Shown here in pieces: positions 46,930 to 58,265 of a stretch of 64,000 nucleotides of DNA. Position numbers and translations under genes: made by a program. The notes beneath the pieces were generated by a model, which searched no databases, had not been told where the DNA came from, and was given only the letters and a program-made list of their open reading frames with translations. The stretch's first letter is position 1, and each line of letters opens with the position of its first letter. Origin of the DNA: Fragum whitleyi. Lineage: Eukaryota; Mollusca; Bivalvia; Cardiida; Cardiidae. Location: the NCBI GenBank assembly GCA_948146395.1, contig OX411555.1, positions 58,900,187 to 58,964,186 of the forward strand, written 5' to 3'.

Positions 46930-47258
46930 TTAAGTTGATTGTACAGTTAGTTGATTGTAAAGTTAGTTAATTGTACATATAGTTGATTGTAGTGTCCGTG
47001 GTCTAGAGGTAGAGCGTCGTCATCTTGACCCAAAGGTCCTGAGTTCGATTCCCGGGAGCGGTTATCGATCTTGGTTCTTTCATTGGACCACATATTCGGC
47101 GCGAGTACTGGTGAATTCTCCAGGAAGCAGAATCGAAAGAGATTATTAGTAAGAACTTGTTTCCCAATCGATGTAAAATAGATAGATTTAAACCAAGTTG
47201 ATTGTAAAGTTAGTTAATTGTACATTTAGTTGATTGTACATTTAGTTGATTGTACAGT
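46930..47258 (+). repeat. AGTTGATTGTA minisatellite interrupted by a SINE
   Basis: Repeats of (C)AGTTAGTTGATTGTA and variants lie at 46933-46991 and again at 47196-47258. The SINE at 46992 splits them. Confidence 0.7.
46992..47195 (+). mobile_element. tRNA-derived SINE, second family, copy 2
   Basis: GTGTCCGTGGTCTAGAGGTA, CTGAGTTCGATTCCCGGGAG, CGGCGCGAGTACTGGTGAAT and CCCAATCGATGTAAAATA match 10745-10947. It is flanked on both sides by AGTTGATTGTA (46981-46991, 47196-47206). This is consistent with an 11-bp target duplication, although the surrounding minisatellite makes the proof weaker. Confidence 0.85.
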
Positions 47259-47259
47259 A

Positions 47260-47654
47260 CAGTTAAAAATGTCGTGAAATTGACAAGGTGAGTGCAATGA
47301 GTGAGCTTTGAGTGATATGAAAGGGATGTAAACAAATATAGTCCATTTTGATCAGGATGAACAAAATTAGCAATATTTATTACCCCCCTTTAATGAAATG
47401 TGCATACAAGGTTTATATTCAGCTTCCCATATCTTCAAGAACCAATCTTGTGCTTATCAGTTCAATTTTGTCGGTGAAATCGCGATTTTTTTTTCGATCT
47501 ATATTTATTTTCAATGTAGTTGTTGACCTTTTCTTATTTAGTGATTTGGAGCGTCTTTAATGGTTTTAATGACTGTTTGGAACGAATGAATTGAGAGCTT
47601 AGTGAGCGATTTAGAATGGTTTTGTTGAAATAATTATCACGATGTTACTAACTG
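47260..47654 (-). mobile_element. TA-family element, minus orientation
   Basis: TA then CAGTTAAAAATGTCGTGAAA, a weak hairpin (GGGATGTAAAC...TTACCCCCC), GTCGGTGAAATCGCGATTTT and TATCACGATGTTACTAACTG then TA. The paralogous half copy in duplication B is at 51980-52275. Confidence 0.8.
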
Positions 47655-48974
47655 TAGGACATGTCTGTAAACTAACAACAATAATTTGACTGTATCACTA
47701 TGAGGCGGCTGTCTATACATAAGACTAACGCAAGGTTACGATATATACAAGCATTACATGTCAACAGTAATTTGGCCTACTTAGTTAGCGTTCCTGTACA
47801 ATATAGTACGGTAACCCCGTGTGTTTCCGAAATTCGATGTGATTGGAATTCTTGAATAAGTGCAGGATACCTACAACATAGGTTTTTTGTAACTGAGGAG
47901 TTTTTCTTATAGAACTAGTACCAGATACTTCAATTATTTTTTTAAAGGTCAAGACTTTGTAAAAGAGATTTACTTTAAAGGAATTATATCCTTGTTAACT
48001 AATTTTACTGTGTTGGATTATAACACATTATTGTAACAGTGATTTTTATAACAAATTTGATTTTATATTGGATTTTACGTTCGGGTAAGTTATATCTTTT
48101 GAATCGAATAGCATTCTATACGTGACCGGGTCACGCGCTCAAAGACCGTATGGGTATTGATATAAAGCAGCGATCGCAGTCTCTGTAGTCTGATCGGAGT
48201 CGATTTTTTGCCAGTTTAAGTGTTGAAAAGACTGAAATAACGTGGTTTGGTAGACTTTTGACGATATAAAGTGGAACCCTATAATTAGGGTGACACATGT
48301 ACACGTTTTATGCATGTTTACGATCTAACAGGGGTTGGCTACATAACTGATACTCTTGCCTGAATACTGTTGGTGACATAACGTCGAAGGCCAACCAAAA
48401 ATCCTATCTACAGCTTGTCTGAGCTGTAGTTACGAAGTTCTTGTAGTCATTCGACAATGAATACGTTTTCAACCTATTCCATCATTCCCTTGCGGGAAAA
48501 ATAGTTTAGGGTCATGTTGATGATTTAACAGGTTGTTATAGGTCGTTATGCTTTGGACGCAGTATTGGCGTTTTGGTAACTTTTCGGATTCAATTTTTAT
48601 TGATTTTTTCATTTCTAGGTTGGAAAGTTTAATACAGTGTAGGAAACGCAACACTTTCTGACCGGATGGTATCTTATCAAATTTGCAAAACCATCCTTTA
48701 TCCCAACTCATATCCTTTTTGTAAATAGTTTGTTTCGGAAATTGCTGGCATAAATTGAGCTTCACATTTACTCTGAATATTAATTCACGATTTATTTGCA
48801 GTTTATTCCATAAAGGGCTGAACAATTGATTCACTTAGAGTAATAACAGAATATTCACTTTAGTCTACTATAATACAGTTGTATATTTGCCCTTTTTTAC
48901 CTATGAGAGAAAAAGCTACAGAGATGGACTGTTGTTTGAATAACCTTGTCCCACTCCTCTCTTTCTAGCTTTAT
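47655..48974. other. Duplicated sequence without a gene, then unique DNA
   Basis: 47655-48460 is the tail of duplication B (partner 52276-53330), including a decayed GTGACCGGGTCACGC sequence at 48122. In 48461-48974 a minus-strand open stretch of 121 codons (48469-48834) lacks an ATG near its start and splice signals, and is not called. Confidence 0.5.
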
Positions 48975-49138
48975 TATAGGGATGAGTGTCTTTTTCACTG
49001 CGTTTATTGGGGTATAAAGTGCAATTGCCTAAGCACATGGCAAATAACGCCCGTAGGGCGTTATGTTTAAGCCATGTGCTAAGGCAATTGCACTTTATAC
49101 CCCAATAAACGCTGTGAAAAAGACACTCGGCCCTTATA
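48975..49138. repeat. Near-perfect 160-bp foldback, second copy
   Basis: It has the same arms as 36338-36502 (GAGTGTCTTTTTCACTGCG, TTATTGGGGTATAAAGTGCA, CATGTGCTTAGG) around CCCGTAGGGCG. With the copy 12.5 kb away it forms an inverted pair. Confidence 0.85.
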
Positions 49139-49690
49139 ATTGCAATCCTCTTGGTCTAAGAAACTATTAAAATACTCGGCTAAACATTAAAGTTTCGAGT
49201 CTACTTTCTGCGCGTATTACACAATCTATTTTTAGATCGTGTATTTCCCTTCTCGCTATCGAAGTTAAACGGCATAAGGTTAATCAAATGGTACACAAAT
49301 AAACGACAATTTGACAATCGTAGAGGTTCTTATGATGAAAACATAATTTTGACAAGTAATTCCACATTTAAACCGAAACTATCGTGATCAGGCTAAGCTG
49401 AGAGGGTTGCTTGGTGGTCTTCGTCTACTCACTGTAAACATCGACTCAGAATCTGAGCTGCATACTTTTAATCATAAATTCTTTCGAAAATATCTTAATT
49501 TCTAATATATTTAATAGAAATATTACGATATGGAAGGGAAACGAGGGGTTTTCGAGTTCCTACAACACAGGAAATGCAGATCGAAGATCGGGGGTTTCCC
49601 GAAAGACCTATTGCATTTTATACAGAAATAAAGTGCAATGGATTTCCCCACGTGATGCGATTTAAACCAATCAAAATTCTTTATTATATT
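48975..49690 (-). repeat. Foldback-bearing repeat, minus copy of an inverted pair
   Basis: This is the reverse complement of 35735-36502: foldback at 48975-49138, then GCAATCCTCTTGGTC, CGAGTTCCTACAACACAG, GGGTTTCCCGAAAGACC, ATTGCATTTTATACAGAAAT and CACGTGATGCGATTTAAACC. The 60-codon frame over its end is spurious. Confidence 0.75.
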
Positions 49691-50199
49691 AGATTGCAAT
49701 TATTTTGTTGTGTTTGTCTCTGTCTGCATGTGGTTAATCTACATGTAATTTCCTGAAAACTTGTTATTACAACTTTTCAAGATGCAATTGAACCATTCAA
49801 CATTCTAATCATTTTAAATGATAATGATGAAAATGCTAACGTGTTTTGCTAATGTGCTTTTCACATATATATTTTTAGATGATTTTATTTCATTTTAATA
49901 AAAATAAAGTGGCACCAGAGATCATTGTCTAAACTGTCGAAAGAGCTACAACACGGAATGCCTTGTGTATACTTAGTCAAAATAGTTTAGCAACACTTGT
50001 TGTTTTCCATATTTTTTTATCATGATTATTGTTGAAAAACATAGCAAAACATTAAGTTTCGTCACTAAGCAATAGATTTATGCTTTCCTTTTTTTCCCGA
50101 CGGTGACATTACAACCACAAAAGATAGCTCATTCGGAACACCACTCGGCCAATCTAAGATCAACCTCGGATACACATAGACGGACTATTTTTAAAAAAT
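49691..50199. other. No feature recognised
   Basis: AT-rich sequence between the inverted repeat and duplication B; no repeats matched elsewhere in the window. Confidence 0.4.
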
Positions 50200-50394
50200 A
50201 CGGAAAAACTTTGTGTTTGAACTGACAATTCTGAACATTGTAGTGGGAACGCCGCAGGAGCGCAATGTGGACGTAGTGTAATAGCATATATCACAGTAAA
50301 GTCGCCGTACACGGACCACTGTCTTTCTATGTCGTTTACACTGCGCGCATACTGAGATGTTACTTTGCTGCTACGACGCTTCCGTGGCGTTATT

Positions 50395-50740
50395 GGCGAT
50401 CTCATGGGCCTACTACATGTACCGCGATCTAACGACGGTCTTATTACGCTCTTGTCACGTCGCAATCTCACGGCGATGATTTTGCGTATACTCAGCGTGC
50501 GCGTTGTTGGCAATCCCATGGCGCTGCTACCGTGATCTCACGACGCTCTTACTACGATCTTGTCACGTTGCGATCTAATATCGGTTTTGCGTATACTCAG
50601 CGTGCGCGTTGTTGGCAATCCCATGGCGCTGCTACCGTGATCTCACGACGCTCTTACTATGATCTTATCGCGTCGCGATATCACGTCAATTTTCGGGTGC
50701 ATGCTCAAAGTGCAAGCCGTGGTAACGCGCTAACAGCACC
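50395..50740 (+). repeat. GC-rich tandem repeat, 105-bp period, second array
   Basis: GCGTTGTTGGCAATCCCATG starts units at 50501 and 50606, and the unit between is followed almost perfectly by the next. CGTGATCTCACGACGCTCTT and CTTGTCACGTTGCGATCT are shared with 44494-44830. Here two adjacent units are nearly identical, suggesting later homogenisation than in the first array. Confidence 0.8.
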
Positions 50741-50918
50741 ATCAGCGTTCAATGCGATTGCACGACGTTCCCAAGGCGATCTCACTGTGCTCCTGCTACG
50801 ACGTCACGGTGTTATTACCGCGCTCTGGAAATTCTCAGACTGCCGTAAGAGCGCCGTGGATTCACCGCACTAATATGGCATAAGGCCTTTCAGGTAAATC
50901 GGCGTTTATAAGGAAACA

Positions 50919-51136
50919 GGAGCCCGTTTTACTAAACATCTTACGAAAAAATCAATCGTAAGTCAAAATCACAAATCGTACCTCTTGTTTAATTCATTGT
51001 TAGATTCTGTCTGTAGAAACGATTCCAATGAGATAATACGTGGCAGATTTTCATATTTAGTTACTATAGTAGAAGAAATTTTGATTTTTGACTTACGCAA
51101 AAAATGATCGTAAGATGTTTAGTAAAAAAGGGCCCC
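50919..51136. mobile_element. GGGCCCGTTT-end element, copy 2
   Basis: GGAGCCCGTTTTACTAAACA...CTTACGA and TCGTAAGATGTTTAGTAAAA...GGGCCCC are the ends. The inner pair CGTAAGTCAAAATCACAAAT/TTTTGATTTTTGACTTACG is preserved. It is the paralog of 45028-45235. Confidence 0.75.
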
Positions 51137-51459
51137 AGACCTCTGACCTGTAAGACTGATATAATCCAATATTACGGATCATCACGTGATTAAGTAATGT
51201 ACATCACGTGGTTTGGTCATTAAAGAGCACTAATTGATACACCTTTACAGATGTAGTTCTGACAAGTCATTATCTGCTGCCAATTATTTCTTTATTCTAT
51301 GGTGTACTGTTAGGATATTTAGGATCTGCTATGAGCTTTTATTTGAGACGAGCTGACCTTAATCGAGTCTGGAATAGAAATGTTATTAAGGGAGCGCTGG
51401 CGGCCTACACAATTCTTGCAGTTTCTCTAGGGTGGACACTTCACCGCACTAGCCAGATA

Positions 51460-51885
51460 CAGGTAGTAACATCGTAAAATTGACATTCATCTAAATCCAA
51501 ACCATTCTAAATTGCTTACTCAGCGTCAATTCATTCATCCCAAACACTTACTCAAACCATTCAAAAACACTCAAAATGACAAAAGATAGAACCAGCAACT
51601 ATATTCAAAGTACATGAGGATAGAAAAATGCTATTTCACAGACATAATTAAAATTATCAGTGTCTGATTTGTTTCTTGAAGAAAAAGGAAGCTATTTATA
51701 GAACTTGTATGTATATTTCATTCAAGGGAGGTAATAGATATCACTAATTTTGTTCATCCTGAACAAAATTAGCGATATTGGATTACCCCCCCCCCCTTTT
51801 ATATCACTCAAAACTCACTCATCGCACTCATTTATTAATCAATCCAAAGCCATTCACCTTATCCATTTAACGAAATTGTTAACTG
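51460..51885 (+). mobile_element. TA-family element with a clean empty site in duplication B
   Basis: CAGGTAGTAACATCGTAAAA and ACGAAATTGTTAACTG are the ends. It lies in CTAGCCAGATA...TAGTCTCTTCTC; the first copy reads CTAGTCAGATAGTCTCTTTTC with a single TA at 45589-45590. The hairpin (51726-51796) carries a run of about 12 C that replaces the CCTCCC of one arm. Confidence 0.95.
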
Positions 51886-51979
51886 TAGTCTCTTCTCTTA
51901 TGCGAGTACTCGTGCTAAAAACGGCATGGTTTCATAAAAGTTCGAAATTGTCGACAATTGATTTCCTTACTTGCTAAGA

Positions 51980-52275
51980 TGTTTCATTTATTACCTCCCT
52001 TTGATAAAATATGCATACAAGTTCTATAAATAGCTTCCAATTTCTTCAAGAACCAATCTGATGGTTATATCTGATGCTTATAATTTTAATTATGCCGGTG
52101 AAATCGCGTTTATTTCTAGCTATATTTATTTTCAATGTAGTTGTTGACCTTTTCTTTTTAATGATTTGGAGCGTTTTTAATGGCTTTAATGACTCTTTTG
52201 AACGAATGAATTGAAAGCTTAGTGATCGATTTAGAATGTTTTTGATTGAGATGGATGTCAATTTCACGATGTAAC
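51980..52275 (-). mobile_element. TA-family half copy
   Basis: TTTATTACCTCCCTTTGATA, AGTTCTATAAATAGCTTCC, GCCGGTGAAATCGCG and CAATTTCACGATGTAACTAA. The left half and hairpin are missing. It is the partner of 47260-47654. Confidence 0.75.
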
Positions 52276-53539
52276 TAAGTCTACGACATGTCTGTAAACT
52301 AACAACAATTATTTGACTTTATCACTATGAGGCGGCTGTCTATACATAAGACTACCGCAAGGTTACGATATATACAAGCATTACATGTCAACAATAATTT
52401 GGCCTACTTAGTTAGCGTTCCTATACAATATAGTACGGTAACCCCGTGTGTTTCCGAAATCCGATGTGATTGGAATTCTTGAATAAGTGCAGGATACCTA
52501 CAACATAGGCTTTTTTATCTGAAGGATTTGTGATTGATATAGAAACATTGAACATATACCAGATACTCCAATTTGATTTTTATTTAAAAATCAAGCCTTT
52601 GTAAAAGAAGCATAAATTACAGGAATTATTTCCTAGTAAACTGATTTTTCTGTGTTGGATTTTAAAGTCCCTTAACACCTTGTATCAGTTAGTTTCTTTT
52701 AAGAATTTTGATTGGATCTTGCGTTTGGGTAAGTTATTCCTTTTATATCAAATAGCATTCTTATGCGTGACCGAGTCGCGCGTAAAAGGACCGTATGGAT
52801 ATTTAAGTAAAGCGGCTATCGGAGTCTGTGCAGTCTGATTGAAAGCGAGGTTTTTTTACCTAATCTACCCTGAAAATTATCGAAATATATCGATTTACGA
52901 AATAACAGCTTTAGTTGAACAAAGTCTCATAATGGTTATGATGTTTGGAGCTCTTCTAGAAAAGTTTAACGAATATTTATCGAGAGGTCAGCGCTAAATG
53001 TAGTTAGTTTCTATATTTAATAGACACTTACAATCGTTTTGCGCTGCTCCCTCGGTACCGTCGATGAGCTAACATCGAAACATCGCCTTGAATAGGCTGA
53101 AATAACGTAGTTTGATAGCCTTTTGACGATGTATAGTAGAACCGTATAATTAGGCTGATACACGTTTTATGCACGTTTACATGTACCATCTAACAAGGGT
53201 TGTATAAATAACAAATGTCGGTACTAGAAGACTGTTGGTAATAAACATTGCATAACGTCGACGGACCAACCAGAATCTCGTAGCTACCGCTTGCCCTAGC
53301 TGTAGTTTCGAAATTCTGGTAGTCGATCGTCGTTGAAAACTAACTCCAATCGCCTCGAATCTATCTATACTGACGTCAACAAAAAACGCCACAGTCATAA
53401 AAAACGAACAATTATTTGCGAAAATTCGTTCCACGTTGAAAAATATTTTTACATATTGAAGGCGAATTCATTGCAGACCAGACGATACAAGAACCGTTTT
53501 GGAGTAGCTAATTGTAAAGTGTTAATCCAGCTTCAGGAA

Positions 53540-53891
53540 AATTTGGAATGATTTTGAAATGAAATTAAATGGGTGTGTGGGAGTAAGTTTTGAGTGAAAT
53601 TATATGGAAATATTCCAATACCGTATGTATCGCTTCCCTTTTGTAAAATATGTCTACAAGTTCTATAAATAGCTTCAGATCTTATGAAGAACCAAGAAAG
53701 ACGCTTCCGATTTCAATTGTGTCAGTGAAATCGTGATTCTTACTTTTGGATTCAATTTGAATGTAGCTGTTACTTCTACAGCGTTTTAAAATCGTATGAG
53801 TGAGTGTTTGGAATGAATGAATGAAGCGCTGAGTGAGCGATTTAGAATTCTTTTGATTGAAATGAATGTCAGTTTCACGATGTAACTAACA
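53540..53891 (-). mobile_element. TA-family element, decayed left end
   Basis: TTTGGAATGATTTTGAAATG, GTGTCAGTGAAATCGTGATT, GCGCTGAGTGAGCGATTTAG and TTTCACGATGTAACTAACAG. The hairpin is reduced to single arms. The stretch 53892-54195 after it shows nothing recognisable. Confidence 0.7.
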
Positions 53892-54195
53892 GCACTCCCT
53901 ATTCGAGACAATAGGGGGTTGGCTATATTAACTAGAGATCAAAGCATGGGGTCTTTTACTTATTGAAACATTGAATATAGCACATACGGTTCTGGAGAAC
54001 ACCAATCCACTTTTCTTGGCGATCAACGGCTCGTTCCGGAACAATATAAGGCCGATAAAGACGTTTACCGAAATGTCATCCAAAAGCATACCACACGCGT
54101 TCTCTTTGATCAGCTGACCGGAAAAGAAGCTGATTAAGGCATGAAATTAAATTGATTGCGCTAGAGGAGCTCTGTAGAACAGTTCACCTGATCCA

Positions 54196-54310
54196 GAAAT
54201 TGACAAGATGAATGATATTGGAATGTTTTTTTAATGAAATTGAATTAGCGAGAGGAGATAGTTTTGAATGAGATTGTAGGGAAGAAATCCAATATCGCTA
54301 ATTTTGACCG
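54196..54310 (-). mobile_element. TA-family fragment
   Basis: GAAATTGACAAGATGAATGA, TTTTGAATGAGATTGTAGGG and ATCCAATATCGCTAATTTTG, stopping inside the first hairpin arm. The following 54311-54834 has no recognised feature. Confidence 0.6.
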
Positions 54311-54834
54311 AGGTACACATGTCTTATTTTATGTTTCGAAGCAGGAATGTGTAGAAGGCGCGTTTGTTGCCCGAAAACTAAGTGATCTTTACTCATTTTC
54401 AGGCATAAACGATTCACAAATTCGAAATAATTTCTCCGTGACTCGTTTAAATATCTTTTACATTAAAACTTGTCTATATTTGGACGGTGGAAAATGTCAT
54501 AAATGAAAAGAAATGCAAACAACAAAACAATCTGAAAATATTGTAGATATGATAGCGAGCCCATCGCCCGACTGTTTATGATAAAATATATATTCAATTG
54601 TTTTGAAAACGTGGCATGTAATCGCGTTTTCAAACGAGTGCATCTTTCCGTTCCTGGAAATAGGTATGGGCCAAGGGTAAGTCTCCTGGTATGATGTAAC
54701 ATGTTTCGTATACTGCTTAGGACGCAGGATTTATGTTTTGGTGATCTCTCTGGCTCAGCTTCTTTTTTGTTCATTCATAGTTAAAAAGTCTTATGAGATT
54801 AAGGTGATTATAAGGTAAAAGCAACACTACTTAT

Positions 54835-55032
54835 CATGCGCGGACTGCGCAGACTGACTAGGCTCGAAACTGTTTGCAATTTACTAATTTTCTGGATCTT
54901 AAATGATAGATACCTTCCTGTGAAAGCATAATTCAAATGAAACATCTGACCGGCCTGTACTGGAACCATTCCCTTTTACAAATGTTTATTTTACGGAGCT
55001 CCCAGATTGTCCCTTTTCGCATGACGGGTCAC
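54835..55032 (+). mobile_element. TGACCCGTCACG-family fragment
   Basis: GGACTGCGCAGACTGACTAG and CCCTTTTCGCATGACGGGTC represent the right part of the element at 43074-43331. The left end is missing. Confidence 0.6.
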
Positions 55033-55182
55033 ATTTTTTAAAACAATTTTCCTTTTCATGATCATATCAGATCGACTTTCATCAGAGCTTCTTTGTTTTT
55101 AAAAGATTCATGGAATTTCAAGCCCTGGAAAATGATTGCATGATAAAAAGATGAATATACAAGTGTCTAAAAATCAGTGTTA

Positions 55183-55619
55183 CAGTTAACAACATCGTAA
55201 AATTGACATTCATCTCAATCAAAACCATTCTAAATCACTCACTCAGCGCTCCATTCATTCATTCAAAACACTCACTCAAACCATTCAAAAACACTCAAAT
55301 CCATTGAAAAATAAAGGATCAATAAAGTCATTCAAATAAATTTTGATAGAGAAAAACCGCGATTTCACTGACATAATTGTAATTGTAAGCGTCTCATATG
55401 TTTTTTAAAGAAATAGGAAGCTACGTATAAAACTTGTATGCATATTTTATCAAAGGGAGGTAATTTATATCGTTAATTTTGTTCATCCTGAAAAAAATTA
55501 ACGATAATGGATTACCTCCCATTAAATTCACTCAAAACTCGTTCCACAAACTCATTCAACTTCATTTCAAAATCATTTGAAAATCATTCACCTTGTCAAT
55601 TTCACGATGTTGATAACTG
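55183..55619 (+). mobile_element. TA-family element, full length (437 bp)
   Basis: TA, CAGTTAACAACATCGTAAAA ... TTTCACGATGTTGATAACTG, TA. It is the closest relative of 19645-20081 (shared ATTGAAAAATA, AATCAATAAAGTCATTC, GATAACTG). The hairpin at 55455-55520 has the ATCGTTAA/TTAACGAT variant in both arms. Confidence 0.9.
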
Positions 55620-55794
55620 TATATGGTTTCGGCTGTGAAAAAAAATGCTAATTCGACAAGCCACGCCATAATAAGTTCTCCTTAGCTCGAGCTCTAAAAA
55701 AGGAGTAAATTTTGCACGTAATTATTTCGAAGATGAGATAATGTCTTGACAATGTCTTTCAAAAATATGTTTTGTATGTCAGTCTGTCACATAG

Positions 55795-56080
55795 AAAATC
55801 GTGAAATTGGATCGTGTTCCGATTATTCCAAATCATTCAATCATCGACCCATTCATTCGTTCCAAACACTCACTAAAATCGGTCAAAATCGTTCTGATAT
55901 CCTAGAAAACACTTCGAAATCGTTGAAGACGATCAACAACTTCATTCAAAAATTCGAAATAAGCCACATTACATTACTTTCCTCTTATTTTACTCAAAGC
56001 TCGCCCCTCCTACGTATTCAATTTCATTCGAAATTCATTCGAAAATCATTTACCTTGTCAATTTCACAATTTTGTTTACC
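55795..56080 (+). mobile_element. TA-family element, second subfamily, decayed
   Basis: AATCGTGAAATTGGATCGTG, CATTCATTCGTTCCAAACAC, GAAGACGATCAACAACTTCA and TTGTCAATTTCACAATTTTG. There is no hairpin. The 150-codon frame spanning it reads this repeat and is not a gene. Confidence 0.65.
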
Positions 56081-57357
56081 ACACATGTGTCGTGAAACCG
56101 TGACGCACGTCCGAAGTTTCTCAAACCTTTGCCCCTACCTGTCCATATTTGACTGTATGGTAACATATTTTTTGTTTATTGACGATTTGTACAGGTAGAT
56201 TTTGCGCGGTGAGCCGTGAAATCAACTTTTTACTGTTAGATTCTCGTGCCATTTGTTCGAAATAGATAAAAAAAAAAGGTTTAAATAGCGCATTAAGAAA
56301 GTTTAAAATTTACCTTGTAAACCAACGTTATTGCTTGTCTTAAAACGTAAGGTTCACTCCAACGTTTTCTTTCAAAATTGCAGTGAAGGGGTCAGGTTAA
56401 ATTCCTATCAGTTGCCTTTTAATTATACCCGATTTACCTATGATAATGGACTCAGCGCCTACGTCAGAGCTCAGTTTACAAAATACACCTATAGTGTTGG
56501 ATGCTAAATGAGCCAATACGGGAAATAAATCAGGCGAAACCCGTGCAAAGAATTTCTTGTTTTGTCCCTTTAATTTGACTAACTAGTATCCAAAGCATAT
56601 AACTTTTTGTCCCACCAAGAAAATTATTTTTTGACACGCATCGTATTATGAGAAACACAATTGCTATATAATTCTACAATGATTTTGATTAATTACGTTA
56701 TTGATGGTTTCTTCGATATTGATAAAATGTTCTTATGCACGCACGGTATGGGAAAGAAACGTGGCCTTTATTTTGAGTTTCATCTATTTCTTTTAACCAG
56801 ACCTATATGGTCGAATGGGATCCGACTGGGAAGTAAAAAAGTGTCTAAGTGGGCCAGGGTAGGCCCCTATAGATTTTTTTACGTTTTAAGACACAGTTCT
56901 GATTCTTGATTGATGGTTTGATCAAATAGTTTTCCTTGTGCTTCAAACCTATTTTCGTAACACATTGACAAATCCAGTGAGCATGTTTTGCTGAAGGTTT
57001 TGGGTTGTAACTTTTTTTATCAGTCGTTCAACCATTCGAACGAGAAAAGTCGTACTTATCAATTTTAACACCGTTTATTTATGATGCGTAATTAGCGGTT
57101 GTTTAGTCTGAAAAAAAGCTCATTAGACCGTTATTTGTACTGAGTTAATTCAATTTGTGGGATGTACAAGACACATTAAAGGAAACAAATTTGTCTCAGT
57201 TCTTGTCACCACTTTCGGTTCCTTTATAATCAGCCTTGTGTTCTGAATGGCAATAAGCTCTTGAATGTTTCCCACACGATCCCTCTTTTTGGCGCCCCTC
57301 AAGAGAAAAGGCTAAGGAAATTTCGTCGAAAATGAAAAACAAGCAGTTTCTTGATTA
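56081..57357. other. No feature recognised
   Basis: AT-rich sequence. The 82-codon frame at 56661-56909 has no splice or start context that would support it. Confidence 0.4.
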
Positions 57358-57725
57358 CAGTTAGTAACATGGTGAAATTTTCCTTTATTAGCGCTCCATT
57401 CATTCATTTCAACTAATCATTTAAACTATTTTAAAACGCTCCAAAATCACTTAAAAAATTGAAAGAATGTTAGGTTTAAAAAATCGATTTCACTGACATA
57501 ATTGAAACGGTAATCGCCTGATTGGTCCGTGAGAAAATAGGAAGCTATTTATAGAACTTGTATGGAAATTGTGTCATAGGGAGGAATTAAATATCAAAGA
57601 CAAAATAAGCGATATTGATTTACATCCAGTAAATTTCACTCAAAACCTACTCATCGCACTCATTCAATTTCATTCCAAAATTGTTCAAAAAATATTACCG
57701 TGTCAAGTTAACGAGGTTGTTAATT
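57358..57725 (+). mobile_element. TA-family element, decayed hairpin
   Basis: TA, CAGTTAGTAACATGGTGAAA, GCGCTCCATTCATTCATT, CGATTTCACTGACATAATTG, AATAGGAAGCTATTTATAGA, then a hairpin that lost its loop (GGGAGGAATTAAATATC/AGCGATATTGATTTAC), and AACGAGGTTGTTAAT. Confidence 0.75.
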
Positions 57726-57884
57726 TTTATGTACATATATTGACATATTTTAATCAAATAAGTAGAAAGAATATTTAAAATGGATCTGGTACTTCAGCAG
57801 CCAGCCAAAATAGAGTATCTTGGAAAAAATCTAATTACAGGATAGACTGAATATAAAAGAATCAGAGGATATTGAATTAGTGGT

Positions 57885-58265
57885 CATGGAATACCGAATT
57901 TATTAAACGAGTCATCTATAAACAGATAAAAACGAGGCTGAGTCGAGTTTTTATCTGTTTTTGATGACGAGTTTAATAAATTCTGTATTTCATGAGCACA
58001 AATTTAATATTCTATTAACAATGTGACCCGAATTTTTGCGAAAAAAAGTCAAAGTTATTGAAATTGAAATTTCAGTTTTCCGCGAAATTTATAACGCCGT
58101 TTAAAACTGACGTCGCAATATATACATTATGACGTCATTTTCACGGTTACAAAATAGCGTTGTTATTCGCTCTTGGCTAATTTGTATAGTTACTCCTCTA
58201 GTGTAATAACACTCGTGTTATATCAAAAATATTCAACGGGGTTATTTCACTCCCGCAACGTAGGT
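57885..58265 (-). repeat. Dispersed repeat with AAAACGAGGCTG foldback
   Basis: ATACCGAATTTATTAAACGA, GTCATCTATAAACAGATAAA-AACGAGGCTGAGTCGAG-TTTTTATCTGTTTTTGATGA make a foldback. ACTGACGTCGCAATATATAC and ATGACGTCATTTTCACGG follow, and the end is CGGGGTTATTTCACTCCCGC. It is the reverse of 60735-61095 and related to 22340-22640. Confidence 0.65.

Larger units (their letters stand above)
44360..48460. repeat. Segmental duplication B, first copy
   Basis: It aligns with 50200-53330. Anchors include AGTAAAGTCGCC, the GC-rich tandem repeat, CGCCGTGGATTC, the GGGCCC foldback, TGATATAATCCAA...CACGTGATTAAGTAATGTAC, GGTATACTGTTAGGATAT-like sequence, TAGTCAGATAGTCTC, ATGAGGCGGCTGTCTATACA, and GACGATATAAAGT. 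The section 46029-46930 has no counterpart, and I see nothing in it beyond a relative of 4640-4790 at about 46615-46810. Confidence 0.85.
50200..53330. repeat. Segmental duplication B, second copy
   Basis: Partner of 44360-48460. It lacks the SINE, the minisatellite and most of 46.0-46.9 kb, and carries a TA-family insertion at 51460 that the first copy lacks. The tail 52276-53330 holds no gene. The 113- and 119-codon frames at 50160-50873 lie in the GC-rich tandem repeat. Confidence 0.85.

Noticed and set aside
48469..48834. Minus-strand 121-codon open stretch as a gene
   Set aside because: It opens with GTG right after a stop, has no nearby ATG or splice sites, and one or two such runs are expected by chance in 64 kb at this base composition.
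55746..56198. 150-codon open frame
   Set aside because: It reads through a decayed TA-family element (55795-56080), and homologous copies do not keep the frame.
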